Assembly: GCA_964528535.1 (NCBI GenBank)
Contig: CAZGSQ010000128.1
Coordinates: 1 to 10,984, forward strand
Direction: 5' to 3'
Source of the DNA: CAINVV01 sp964528535
Lineage (GTDB): Bacteria > Bacteroidota > Bacteroidia > Bacteroidales > Prolixibacteraceae
DNA: 10,984 nucleotides
Shown: one piece after another, positions 1 to 8,000 of the stretch
Numbering within the stretch: position 1 is the first letter of the stretch
Layout: each line of letters opens with the position of its first letter
Translations under genes and position numbers: made by a program
Notes under the pieces: generated by a model
The model's database searches: none
Told to the model about the DNA's origin: nothing
Seen by the model: only the letters and a program-made list of their open reading frames with translations

Positions 1-1207
1 CGATGATATCCAGTGCTGCCAGGGCTCCGTTACGGGCATTAGCCACATAGGATTCACCTTTGATCAGTTCTTTCGATATTCGGATGACATTTTCAGGTGA
101 GAGGATCAGCGCCTGCGGATCGGTGTAAACATCAGATCCGACCAGCAATTGCTGAAACATCTGGCAGTGCATCTTCCCCATCCGGAGCGCTTCGTTCATC
201 AGGCGTGCATCGTACTCCAGCTGTTCGAAATAGGCAGTCGGGGCCATCCCCGATAGCAATTTGATGTTTTGGACTGATTCGTTGCTCCACAAATCAGCGC
301 AAGCGGACGCGATGTTTCCTATGGGGCTCAGATGGGCGCAGGCCGCAGTCTTTCCTTCCATCGAAATGGGAATGCCTGTAATTGCCTTCAGGAAGGGGCC
401 TTCGTAGCCACAATCCTTGTCGGGACCGACGGCGCCTTCCTCCATCGCGACAATGGAACGCACCACAGAAATGACACGCACCAATGCGGCAAAAACTTTC
501 GGAACATATTTCTTTTCTGCCAGTACCATGGCTGTATTGGCGAATCCGCAAGCTGAATCGCCTGCTGCAATTTTGCCATGCTTGTTGGCCAGGGTAACGA
601 TTTTATTCCACAGGAACTGCATGTCCCTGACGCCAAGAACGGATAAGGCGAACATGACCCCTTTCAGGTCGCACATCATCAGCGCTTCGTCCGAGACCTC
701 CTTGCCGCCGGTACTTTCGATCGACAGCAAATCACCCCCTGCAAGCATTCCCCGTTCGAAAAGTTCCATCATCGGATCGAGCCAGGCAGAGGTCCTTTGT
801 TTGGCAGGTCGCTCGAACTCCCTAAGGTCGTTGGGCGTCAGCCGGATTTCGGAGGCAAGTCCGTAATCCCGGTAATATCTCTCGCATATCTCATTCATGA
901 TCTTCACGATCTCAACCCCTATATCCGGCGTCTTGGTCATCTCCAGAAGAGTTTCAAGTTCGAGTACGACTCCTTTAGAATTCAGATGCACCGCACGTTC
1001 CAAAGCTCCTTCGGCGATTTCACGGTAGTGGGCATACACCTCCTTCAGGGTATTGCTGTTGATACTCATCATCGGAAGGGTGAAGTTCAGTTCAGCATAC
1101 ACCTGTCCGCCTCCGATGACCAATCCGCGGCGTGTCGTTACCGGCTTTGGGGCAATTCCGAACATCAGTTCTTCCGGATTGCTGATGATTAAGTTTTTGT
1201 ATTGCAT
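1..1207 (-). CDS. mtaB: MtaB-like methanol:corrinoid methyltransferase (C-terminus cut by window edge)
   Basis: Cytosolic enzyme expected to cleave methanol, or a similar methyl donor, and place the methyl group on the cobalamin of the MtaC partner. I read 402 codons from the ATG at 1207-1205. The Methanosarcina protein has about 460 residues, so roughly 50-60 are missing off the left edge. The N-terminus (LMFGIAPKPV, residues 14-23) and the motifs SIESTGGKE (162-170), AGDSACGFANTAM (215-227), GPDKDCGYE (261-269), EGKTAACAH (284-292) and DLWSNESVQ match the family as I know it. The three zinc ligands of Methanosarcina barkeri MtaB (Glu164, Cys220, Cys269) map to Glu164, Cys220 and Cys266, so the catalytic site looks intact. 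It is the last visible gene of the operon, 27 bp after mtaA, with an A/T-rich leader and no Shine-Dalgarno. Family membership is secure; methanol as the substrate is inferred. Confidence 0.9.
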   Translation of the reverse strand, partial: MQYKNLIISNPEELMFGIAPKPVTTRRGLVIGGGQVYAELNFTLPMMSINSNTLKEVYAHYREIAEGALERAVHLNSKGVVLELETLLEMTKTPDIGVEIVKIMNEICERYYRDYGLASEIRLTPNDLREFERPAKQRTSAWLDPMMELFERGMLAGGDLLSIESTGGKEVSDEALMMCDLKGVMFALSVLGVRDMQFLWNKIVTLANKHGKIAAGDSACGFANTAMVLAEKKYVPKVFAALVRVISVVRSIVAMEEGAVGPDKDCGYEGPFLKAITGIPISMEGKTAACAHLSPIGNIASACADLWSNESVQNIKLLSGMAPTAYFEQLEYDARLMNEALRMGKMHCQMFQQLLVGSDVYTDPQALILSPENVIRISKELIKGESYVANARNGALAALDII

Positions 1208-1234
1208 AAGCTATATTTTATTGTCAAATTCAAA

Positions 1235-2272
1235 TTATTCCGCAAAGACTTTTGATTCGCGTTGTTTTACTGCTTCGTTGAATTCGTCCAGTGCTTCGAA
1301 GAAGGCAGAAATATTTTGTGCGGGTACGTGAGGGGGCAGGTCACAACCCGTAGACAAAACAAAATTGCCAAAGCCCGCTGTACGTTCCAGCAAATCTGCC
1401 GTATAGCTTTTAACCTCAGCTGCCGGGCGCATTTTCATTACGCCGACCGGATCAATATTGCCCATGATGAGTTTATCATTCGGACAGCTTTCCAATGCTT
1501 CCACCATGTCAATGGCGTTGCCAAAATGGTAGGCATTGGCTCCGGTATGCAGCATGGCTTCCGTACAATGACCCTGGTTCCCGCAGTTGTGAAGTATGAT
1601 CATAAAAGTGTCGTCCTGCAGGGAATCGACAAGTTGTTTCACATAATGAGATGAAAATGCCATGCAGTCTTCGTTGGATAGAAGGCCGGCCGCAGGTTCC
1701 GCAACAACTACTCCTGAACAGCCGATTCTTTTCAGTTCTGAGCAGTATTTGACCAAGAACTCCGTGCATTTTTCAAGCAGATGATTGATCGAGTCAGGTT
1801 CAGTATAACATGCAACCATGATTTCCGACATATCATAAAGTCGTCCTGCCAGCGAAAAGGGTCCGATTACACCTGCAAAAACTGGTTTCTCTTTGGTTCT
1901 TTCCACTGTCAAACAGTTTGCCCTGAGGTATTGGGGGATACGCCCGGCAGATAAACCGGGGACTCGCAGGTTTTCTATCTCTTCCGGATTGGAAACCAAT
2001 CTTCCAAGTATATGAGGCATTTCGTCGTCCTGAATTTCAATTTGAGCGCCAAATGCCTCTGCCTCGACAGTCAGATCCATGATAACGGTAGTGGCCGCTG
2101 TCGGGAAAATCTCGTTCAGTTTTTCAATGGCCAGGGCATGAATTTCGCCGTCAGTGACTGCGTCTTTCACGGTTTTCCCAATCATTTCGATCCCGGGATG
2201 GGTCATGATGGGTATCGCGATCCTTGATTTCCGGTTGATTTGGCATCTGACCCAATCATTTATATGAATCAT
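1235..2272 (-). CDS. mtaA: MtaA-like uroporphyrinogen decarboxylase-family corrinoid methyltransferase
   Basis: 345-residue protein of the uroporphyrinogen decarboxylase (URO-D) superfamily, in the branch that contains MtaA, MtbA and CmuA. In methanogens this enzyme moves the methyl group from methylated corrinoid protein to coenzyme M. The zinc-binding His-X-Cys...Cys pattern of that branch is visible: His228 and Cys230 in ILHNCG, and Cys310 in LSTGCDLPP. VIGPFSLAGRL (135-145) and MGNIDP (270-275) are further typical family segments. The length is normal for the family. It lies between mtaC and mtaB on the same strand, so it probably completes the methyl-transfer set. A bacterium of this kind is not expected to make coenzyme M, so the acceptor is more likely tetrahydrofolate; that is inference. 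A heme-pathway HemE role is unlikely because of the zinc motif and the context. Confidence 0.85.
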   Translation of the reverse strand: MIHINDWVRCQINRKSRIAIPIMTHPGIEMIGKTVKDAVTDGEIHALAIEKLNEIFPTAATTVIMDLTVEAEAFGAQIEIQDDEMPHILGRLVSNPEEIENLRVPGLSAGRIPQYLRANCLTVERTKEKPVFAGVIGPFSLAGRLYDMSEIMVACYTEPDSINHLLEKCTEFLVKYCSELKRIGCSGVVVAEPAAGLLSNEDCMAFSSHYVKQLVDSLQDDTFMIILHNCGNQGHCTEAMLHTGANAYHFGNAIDMVEALESCPNDKLIMGNIDPVGVMKMRPAAEVKSYTADLLERTAGFGNFVLSTGCDLPPHVPAQNISAFFEALDEFNEAVKQRESKVFAE

Positions 2273-2404
2273 GACTTAAATAATTTAAATTTAGTAAATT
2301 ACACGAATTGTTCCTAAAGAAATTGAGGCAAGAAAATCCCTGGACCTGAAAATTCGGGTCTGTTTGTGATATCATGCACAAAATGGAGTTTGGAACCTCT
2401 TCTT
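2273..2404 (-). other. mtaC-mtaA spacer with a small hairpin
   Basis: This 132-bp gap is much longer than the 27-bp gap between mtaA and mtaB. It contains an inverted repeat at 2343-2360 with arms GACC/GGTC that extend inward with one imperfect pair. No T-run follows it on the minus strand, and I see no TAnnTTTG promoter box for mtaA. It may be an RNA processing or stability element that lets more MtaC than MtaA be made, but the sequence alone does not show this. Confidence 0.35.
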
Positions 2405-3073
2405 TTAGGAAGCCAGCTTATTCAAATATTCAACAGCTTTCTGAGGATCCGGTGCATAAAAATCGGCACCGATACTCCGGCAGAAATCTGCATTGACAGG
2501 CGCACCGCCGATCAATACTTTGGTTCCTGGAACCTGACCCTTGATTCCGGCCACAATCTCACCCATGTTTACCATGGTGGTTGTCAGCAGAGCCGACAAT
2601 CCAACTACAGCTCCCGGATTGTTTTTGAGTGCTTCGATGAATCGCTCGGAACCGACATCCACGCCGAGGTCAACGATGGTCCAGCCGCCGCCTTCCACCA
2701 TCATGGCTACCAGGTTTTTGCCGATGTCATGGAGATCACCCTTAACGGTACCAATGATAAAAGTTCCCTTTGATTTCATCTGGCCTGATGCGAAAAATGG
2801 CTTCAGCTGCACCATGGAGGCGCCCATGGCTTTGGCCGACATCAGCATCTGTGGCACGAATATCTTATTTTCGGAGAATTTTTTGCCGACATTTCCCATG
2901 GCAGGGATCAGTGCATCCTCCAGGATTCTTTGGGGATTTATCCCTGCTTCGATGGCCTGTTGGGTCAGTTCATGTGCCCCGTCCATTCCCCTCAGTTGGG
3001 GCGGATAGGGTGATTTTTGGTCAATCTTTCCAAATTCTACGGCTTCGAGCAGTTTTTCGATCAGTTCACTCAT
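2405..3073 (-). CDS. mtaC: MtaC-like methyltransferase corrinoid protein (B12-binding)
   Basis: 222-residue cobalamin carrier protein that shuttles the methyl group between the MtaB and MtaA methyltransferases. The N-terminal part (about residues 1-95) is the helical cap domain of corrinoid proteins (B12-binding 2 type). The rest is the Rossmann-like B12 domain. The diagnostic DxHxxG motif is present as GDLHDIG (112-118), where His115 should be the lower axial ligand of cobalt. The second and third B12 signatures follow as GLSALLTTTM (158-167) and VLIGGAPV (186-193). The length is close to that of other MtaC, MtbC and MttC proteins. It is the first gene of the minus-strand operon and is divergent from an AraC regulator. 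Corrinoid proteins of methanol, methylamine and methoxy-arene systems look alike, so the name rests on the neighbouring MtaB. No reactivating ferredoxin-like protein (RamA type) is encoded in this window. Confidence 0.9.
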   Translation of the reverse strand: MSELIEKLLEAVEFGKIDQKSPYPPQLRGMDGAHELTQQAIEAGINPQRILEDALIPAMGNVGKKFSENKIFVPQMLMSAKAMGASMVQLKPFFASGQMKSKGTFIIGTVKGDLHDIGKNLVAMMVEGGGWTIVDLGVDVGSERFIEALKNNPGAVVGLSALLTTTMVNMGEIVAGIKGQVPGTKVLIGGAPVNADFCRSIGADFYAPDPQKAVEYLNKLAS

Positions 3074-3112
3074 AAAATTATCTGTTTAATCGTTTATATC
3101 AGTTGAATAGAT

Positions 3113-3120
3113 CAAAAATA
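3113..3120 (-). promoter_or_regulatory. Candidate -7 box of the mtaCAB promoter
   Basis: On the minus strand this reads TATTTTTG, a full match to the Bacteroidota TAnnTTTG -7 consensus. It lies 39 bp before the mtaC start codon. The -33 element is weak: a TTTC lies about 15 bp upstream instead of a well-spaced TTTG. That would fit a promoter that depends on an activator such as the divergent AraC protein. Confidence 0.45.
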
Positions 3121-3146
3121 GTTTTCATTCCGCTCGAAATCTACGC

Positions 3147-3206
3147 CAATATTTACTAATTTCGATGCAATATTAACATTATATGCCTTTTTGGTGCAAT
3201 ACTTAT
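3147..3206. promoter_or_regulatory. Three related 10-bp sites, candidate AraC-type operator
   Basis: CAATATTTAC (3147-3156), CAATATTAAC (3168-3177) and CAATACTTAT (3197-3206) lie in the same orientation between the divergent mtaC and AraC genes. The first two start 21 bp apart, two helical turns, the spacing known for AraC-type half-sites. The third starts 29 bp after the second and sits just before the regulator's start codon, where binding could repress the regulator's own gene. The first site lies about 27 bp upstream of the candidate mtaC -7 box, a position suited to activation. The region is A/T-rich, so chance similarity is possible. Confidence 0.4.
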
Positions 3207-3210
3207 CATT

Positions 3211-4080
3211 ATGCCGGCCAGATACGAGAAGATCCTTTTAAAGGAGGACGAATCATTTTCCATTGGTATTTTTCAGGATAACCTGGAAAAGAGTACCTGG
3301 CATTACCACAATAATTTCGAAATCAGTTTTATTACAGAGGGCAGCGGTAAAAGGATTGTAGCTGATTCCATCGAGGAATTCCAGCCCGGAGACCTGGTTT
3401 TTATCGGCAGCAGTCTACCGCATGTTTGGATTGCAGATAAAGAGCAGCGGGTAATTTCAGACCGGACCCTGGAAATGGTTTACCTTCAGTTTTCATCCTA
3501 TATTTTTTTCCCTCAGTTGCTGGAACTGCCGGAATTTAAAAATGTGAAAAGGGCGATTGAAATGTCTGAGCGCGGAATCCAGGTAGTTGGACAGACGCTG
3601 AACGAAGTGAGTGAGATCATGCTTCAACTTCCTTATTTGAAAGGTTTTGACAGGATTAATTTTTTCTTCCGGCTGATGGACATCATCGGGAAAAGTGACT
3701 CAAACATCAGTCTGGCCAGTGAAGACTTCATGCGTAAGCAGTTCAAACCTGCCAACAAAAGGATCGGCCTTCTCCACGATTACCTGATGAATCACTACCG
3801 TGAGGATATTGACCTGCAGCATTTGGCCGGATTGGTTTCGATGGCGGAGGGTTCTTTGTGCCGGTTCTTTAAAATGAATGTGGGGATCTCTATTTTTGAA
3901 TACCTGAACAGGATCAAGGTGGAGTTCGCCTGTAAACTTCTGATGGATCCTGAAATGGGAATCGTGGATGTCTGCTTCGACAGCGGTTTCAACAACCTGA
4001 GCCATTTCAACAAGCAATTCCGAAAATACAATGGAGTTACCCCGTCTGAATACCGGAAAAGGTTTAAGGGGCTGGTGTAA
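3211..4080 (+). CDS. AraC-family transcriptional regulator, probable activator of mtaCAB
   Basis: 289-residue cytosolic DNA-binding protein. The N-terminal half is a cupin-type ligand domain: WHYHNNFEISFITEG (30-44) and FQPGDLVFIGSSLPHVW (57-73) carry the usual His-rich start and PGD turn. The C-terminal 100 residues hold the paired AraC helix-turn-helix. The first is IDLQHLAGLVSMAEGSLCRFFK (about 200-221) and the second is VDVCFDSGFNNLSHFNKQFRK (about 252-272), ending in the family signature GVTPSEYRKRF (275-285). It is divergent from mtaC across 137 bp, the classic layout of a regulator and its target operon, so methanol or another one-carbon signal is a possible ligand; this is inference. 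The start at 3211 keeps the complete cupin domain and has an A/T-rich leader. The nearby similar sites suggest it also controls itself. Confidence 0.9.
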   Translation: MPARYEKILLKEDESFSIGIFQDNLEKSTWHYHNNFEISFITEGSGKRIVADSIEEFQPGDLVFIGSSLPHVWIADKEQRVISDRTLEMVYLQFSSYIFFPQLLELPEFKNVKRAIEMSERGIQVVGQTLNEVSEIMLQLPYLKGFDRINFFFRLMDIIGKSDSNISLASEDFMRKQFKPANKRIGLLHDYLMNHYREDIDLQHLAGLVSMAEGSLCRFFKMNVGISIFEYLNRIKVEFACKLLMDPEMGIVDVCFDSGFNNLSHFNKQFRKYNGVTPSEYRKRFKGLV

Positions 4081-4137
4081 ATCAACCTTTCCAGAATTCA
4101 GATGCTAACTGATTCCCACTAAAAACGAAATAATAGA

Positions 4138-4174
4138 TTTCCCTAATGTCAATTTTTTCTGACCAAAAGGGAAA
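4138..4174 (+). other. Imperfect hairpin downstream of the AraC gene
   Basis: The arms are TTTCCCT (4138-4144) and AGGGAAA (4168-4174), with an inner stem GTCA (4148-4151) and TGAC (4160-4163) around an 8-base loop containing six T. It begins 57 bases after the AraC stop codon. It lacks a T-run after the stem on either strand, so an intrinsic terminator is not certain. It may still end or stabilise the regulator's transcript. Confidence 0.4.
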
Positions 4175-4175
4175 T

Positions 4176-4197
4176 GCTACAGTAGGGCTACAGTAGC
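4176..4197. repeat. Short tandem repeat of GCTACAGTAG
   Basis: Two perfect copies of GCTACAGTAG (4176-4185 and 4187-4196) are separated by one G. Each copy is nearly its own reverse complement, so the pair can also fold on itself, with outer arms GCTAC and GTAGC. It lies immediately after the hairpin. The function is unknown; a protein-binding site or the trace of a small duplication are both possible. Confidence 0.5.
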
Positions 4198-4384
4198 AAA
4201 TAAAAAAACTTCGATATATTCTTGAAATAATCGTCTTTATTGAAGTCTCTAAGTACCTAGGACAGGACAAATCATGTAGCATTTACGTTTAAAGGCTAAA
4301 TCGGAGAATCGTGGTAATATGTCGTCTGAAGTTTTCAGCTGCTCATACATATTTAATCTTGTTTAACATTTCATAACGAGAAAC

Positions 4385-4603
4385 CTATAGGCAAACATAT
4401 AATATCCGCTGATATACAACAACATCTTTCACTATCCGAATCTTCTCATCAACCATTAATTGAGGTGTCAGGATATGAAAATCCATTTGCAATATTCCTG
4501 GAATCCAAACTTCGCGTCGCAAATGACTTGCACCTGCTTCCTGATTGTGTGCGTAGTTGGTAAAAGCATGCGTACCCACACATGCAAGTCCTGAAGTAAC
4601 CAT
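4385..4603 (-). CDS. Small unrecognised ORF, doubtful
   Basis: 72 codons from an ATG to TAG with a fairly ordinary codon pattern and no opposing real gene. The peptide includes VTSGLACVGTHAFTNY and REVWIPGILQMDFHIL. I recognise no domain, signal peptide or membrane segment. It lies in the gene-poor gap downstream of the DUF5107 gene on the same strand and in a different frame from the neighbouring small ORF. It may be a fragment of a decayed gene or chance. Confidence 0.15.
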   Translation of the reverse strand: MVTSGLACVGTHAFTNYAHNQEAGASHLRREVWIPGILQMDFHILTPQLMVDEKIRIVKDVVVYQRILYVCL

Positions 4604-4674
4604 TGACTTTTTTAAGAAAATTCAGTTTGAAAAATTTATTAATCATTTGTCTGGATTTTTATCGCAGAGATATT

Positions 4675-4950
4675 TTATTCCAATTTACTTATGCTAAAAA
4701 AGTGTAGGGAATAGTTTTGGGCAGTAGCGTTCACATAAGATTTCAGCGATTGTTCAATAACCAATTTTTGACGTTTTAACCGAGGTTCCACCCATACTGG
4801 CTGAACCAGCGATCGTGATTCATCCATATCGTGAACGGTTTTGGAGGTAAAATAGAACAGAACAGGGTAATATAGATCAGACTTAAATGATTCTACATTA
4901 CCCTGAGATATATTCTGCAATAAGTCTGGTTCAGGCTCCAACTTTTCCAA
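4675..4950 (-). CDS. Small unrecognised ORF, possible gene remnant
   Basis: 91 codons, opening with a TTG codon a few codons after an in-frame stop and closing with TAA. The peptide is polar and looks protein-like, for example GNVESFKSDLYYPVLFYF and SRSLVQPVWVEPRLKRQK. No opposing gene explains it as a shadow. I recognise no family. It begins 53 bp after the end of the DUF5107 gene, so it could be a degraded distal gene of that operon. The absence of a good start codon and of any recognisable domain keeps confidence low. Confidence 0.2.
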   Translation of the reverse strand: MEKLEPEPDLLQNISQGNVESFKSDLYYPVLFYFTSKTVHDMDESRSLVQPVWVEPRLKRQKLVIEQSLKSYVNATAQNYSLHFFSISKLE

Positions 4951-5003
4951 AATTTGATGCCCAATAGTTCATTGTTGGTTAATGTAATCAAATCTAAACT
5001 ATT

Positions 5004-8000
5004 TTAATCACCTTGCATTAATGCGTGGTCATTCAATTTCTTCATTCCCTGCTCACCCAATTCAATTAGAAACAAGTAATTTTGGTTGTTTCTGTTGCTA
5101 AGATCGTCCTCCCAAATCTGCATGTCCGGCATTGAAACGGAAAAATAGTCTAGTTTGTAATCGTCATTTGAATGTTGCTTTCCAAAACTGATCAGTGTTT
5201 CAAAACGTGCCTTTGCCTCAGCCGTTTTTCCCAATCTCAACAATGCCAATCCCTGGTAAAAAATGGTGTCAGGCTGCTGATCATTGTAGAAAATTGCAGG
5301 GGAAGGTTCTTTTAGGCCGGAGGAAGCCAGATTCCAGTATTCACTTGCAACATTACTCATGTTTTGGCCGTCATAGGCGCATCCCAACCAGTAAAATATA
5401 GCATTTTCCTGTGCGCCGTAGAGTTTTCCTTCGCCAAGATTTTCCGGATAGTGTTGGGCTTGATCCAGCAAATCAATTGCCTTTTCATATTCTTTGGAAT
5501 TTATCGCTTTTTTGGCCATTTCGGTCAGGCACAATACGTACTGGCCGGTTACTTTTCCTTCACCGCCTTCCCACGGATGAAATTTTCTCGTCATTAGCAG
5601 ATTAAGAGCACTTTCAAACTGACCTGACTGATTGAGCAAAGTGACATGTTCAAGATACAAATCATCCCTCTCTGCAAGTAATACCGGATATTTTTCCAGT
5701 TTCTGCATGCGAACCTCAGCAGAAACTCCCATGCGTTTGTACAGTTGATCCAGTTCCATAAAAATCCGCGAATCATTTTCATCAAGTTCGAAAGCCTTTT
5801 CAAGTTCAATCCGGGCTTTCCCCTTCTCATTCAACTTGTTGAAATAAGCCAACGCCAGATTGCGGTGGACAGTTGGAAAATGATTGTTCAGCCTGGCTGA
5901 TAACTCCCAACTGGCTATTGCATCATTATATTGACGGGCATTGTACCAATAATTTCCAAGGTAATAGGCAGCTTTCGAATCATTGGGGTTATTTGTCAAT
6001 GCCCATTTAAGAACAACAACGGCTTCATTTTGATTGGGGAAACAGTAGTCGGGGCAAGCGTGGGCTGCTGCCTCAAGCATGCATTCCGAGGCGTGGTGAT
6101 TCCCATTTTGTGCTTCAAACCAGGCGTTGAAATACAAAGCCATCGGATAGACTGGCTTACCTTTCTGTTCTTTGATACCTAGATTGATGATAGCGATTGC
6201 TTCCTTGTGGAGTCCTGCAAAGGAAAAATCCAACGCAAATTCAATATAGGTATGAATATTGGCTCTTAATAAATCTGTCATTTGTGCCAAATAGCCGGGG
6301 GATGATTTTTCTCCTGCGGTAAATAAAAGTTTTTCAAACAGGACTCCAAAATTGAACTTATCCAGCGCTAATGATTCTTGAATAAGAATTTCTGCTTCAT
6401 CGGTTTTACCTAATTTCCTAAGAATGCTAACCTTTAACTGACGTGCTTTGTGATTACGCCAGTTACGGATCAAAGAACGGTCAATGAGATCAAGCGCTTC
6501 ATCCCAATTTCCTTTTTTTGAGGCTATGCAAGCCAGTTGATAATATCCACTGTCCATCCAGGCCGAATTCCAAACTGATTTATAAAATGCATCATAGGCC
6601 TCATCATCCTTGCCCAAAAATCGCAAAGAGAGACCAAGGTTGAAAAAAGGTTCTCCGTCAATGGGATTGGGATTGAAATGGGTAAGTGTTTCGATGGCTT
6701 TTTTGAAGTACTGTTCGGCAAGGGTGAATTGGCCGCGGCGCAAATCCCACAAGCCCAGCGCATTGTTACACCGGCTGTCCTTTGAATCCCTGCGAAGCGC
6801 TTCCAAATAATAATCCGTCGGATTGTAGGTGGCATGACGGTACTGTTCGAGATGCAGGCCTGTAAGGTACAGTTCTTCCAAGCTGTCAATCTCAGCCGGA
6901 AGTCTCGCGGGTTTTGCAGCCTGCGGAATTTCCTTTTTTCCTGCCGGATCAGTTTGCCACTCAACAAGAATTTTCCTGTCAGAGGACTGGATTAAAATTT
7001 TCAATGTTTTGGGATCGATATCCCCAATTTCAATTTCCTTTTCATACGATGTGTCCGGGTGAAAGTCAAATGTGTCATTGAACAGTTCTGTTTCCCCTGA
7101 TCTCAAAATTACTTTCCCTGCCGGATAACATGCTAAGGTATATGCTTTTACAACAATCTTGCCATTTATAATTTCCAGATTGACCATCGCTTCCCTGGTG
7201 GCATTTTTTACCGCTCCCAAATCCCGGTAGGGCATAAAATATTGGCTGAATGATTTTTCTTCACCCGGCATAATCCACGAAAAATCGGGCTGGTTGTCTG
7301 TGTAAACACCGCACATCAGTTCAATATAAGGGCCATCCTCATCCGTCAGGTTTCGGTCCCATGCACGTCCAAAATCACTGTGTCCCCAGGTCCATTGTTT
7401 TTTCCCGGGCGAAACATGATGGTTCGCAACATGCAACAACCCTCCCTTGCTGTCGTTTTCATAACCCCCTACGAAATTGTATTTTGAATTGACAGCCATG
7501 TAGGAAGTTGGAACCGGAATGTTTTTATATCGGGAAATATCAGTTCCCGGCGAGTAATCTACTTTGTAATAGGTCCCTTTTGCAATGGGGAATTCAGATA
7601 CATCCCGCTTCCCATGATCAAACACCGCATTCACATCAGGAGGGAAGACAGACTGGTAATCATCATTGACCTTCACCGCAGGATTGGCCCACCATAAAAA
7701 GGTCTGCGGTAGATTGGTGCGATTGTATAATTTTACCTTGATTTCAAGGTAGGCTTTGTCGGGATGCAAAGTAAAACCGGCCATTCCGCGTGTACGGAAC
7801 ATTCGCTCCAGTTCACTGCACCAGACTGTAACGCTGCCATCACTGTTTTCTTCAATGCAATGATCTATGGCTTCAAAAGTGGAGGGCCGGTGATGTTGAG
7901 GCCAGTTGAATTCTATTCCTCCCGATATCCATGGGCCTGTCAGACCAACCAATGCAGGCTTTATTACCTGATTGTAGTAGACAAAATGGCGCTCCTTCGT

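Larger units (their letters stand above)
4081..5003. other. Long gap without a convincing gene
   Basis: This 923-bp stretch separates the convergent ends of the AraC regulator and the DUF5107 gene. It is A/T-rich and contains a hairpin and short tandem repeat near 4138-4197 and two small minus-strand ORFs (4385-4603 and 4675-4950) that I do not recognise. I see no tRNA, no CRISPR-type repeat and no recognisable transposase. It could be a remnant of a decayed gene or element, or simply spacer. Confidence 0.5.

Noticed and set aside
417..1192. Overlapping plus-strand open frames opposite mtaB
   Set aside because: The minus-strand frame encodes a complete MtaB motif series; the plus-strand readings have no family signature.
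1..3073. Base-composition shift suggesting recent transfer of the mta operon
   Set aside because: Parts of mtaB look G/C-rich (35 of 60 at 661-720) against A/T-rich parts of the DUF5107 gene (20 of 60 at 5461-5520), but mtaA (29 of 60 at 2101-2160) and the MFS gene (30 of 60 at 9001-9060) are alike, so by-eye counts give no clear boundary.
3074..3210. Possible cobalamin riboswitch before mtaC
   Set aside because: I see no B12-box-like GCCACTG sequence, and the leader after the candidate promoter is far too short for that riboswitch.
4172..4284. 10-bp inverted repeat AAATGCTACA / TGTAGCATTT that could mark a 113-bp miniature element
   Set aside because: Arms of this length at such a distance are expected about once by chance in a window of this size, and there is no target-site duplication or further similarity beyond the arms.
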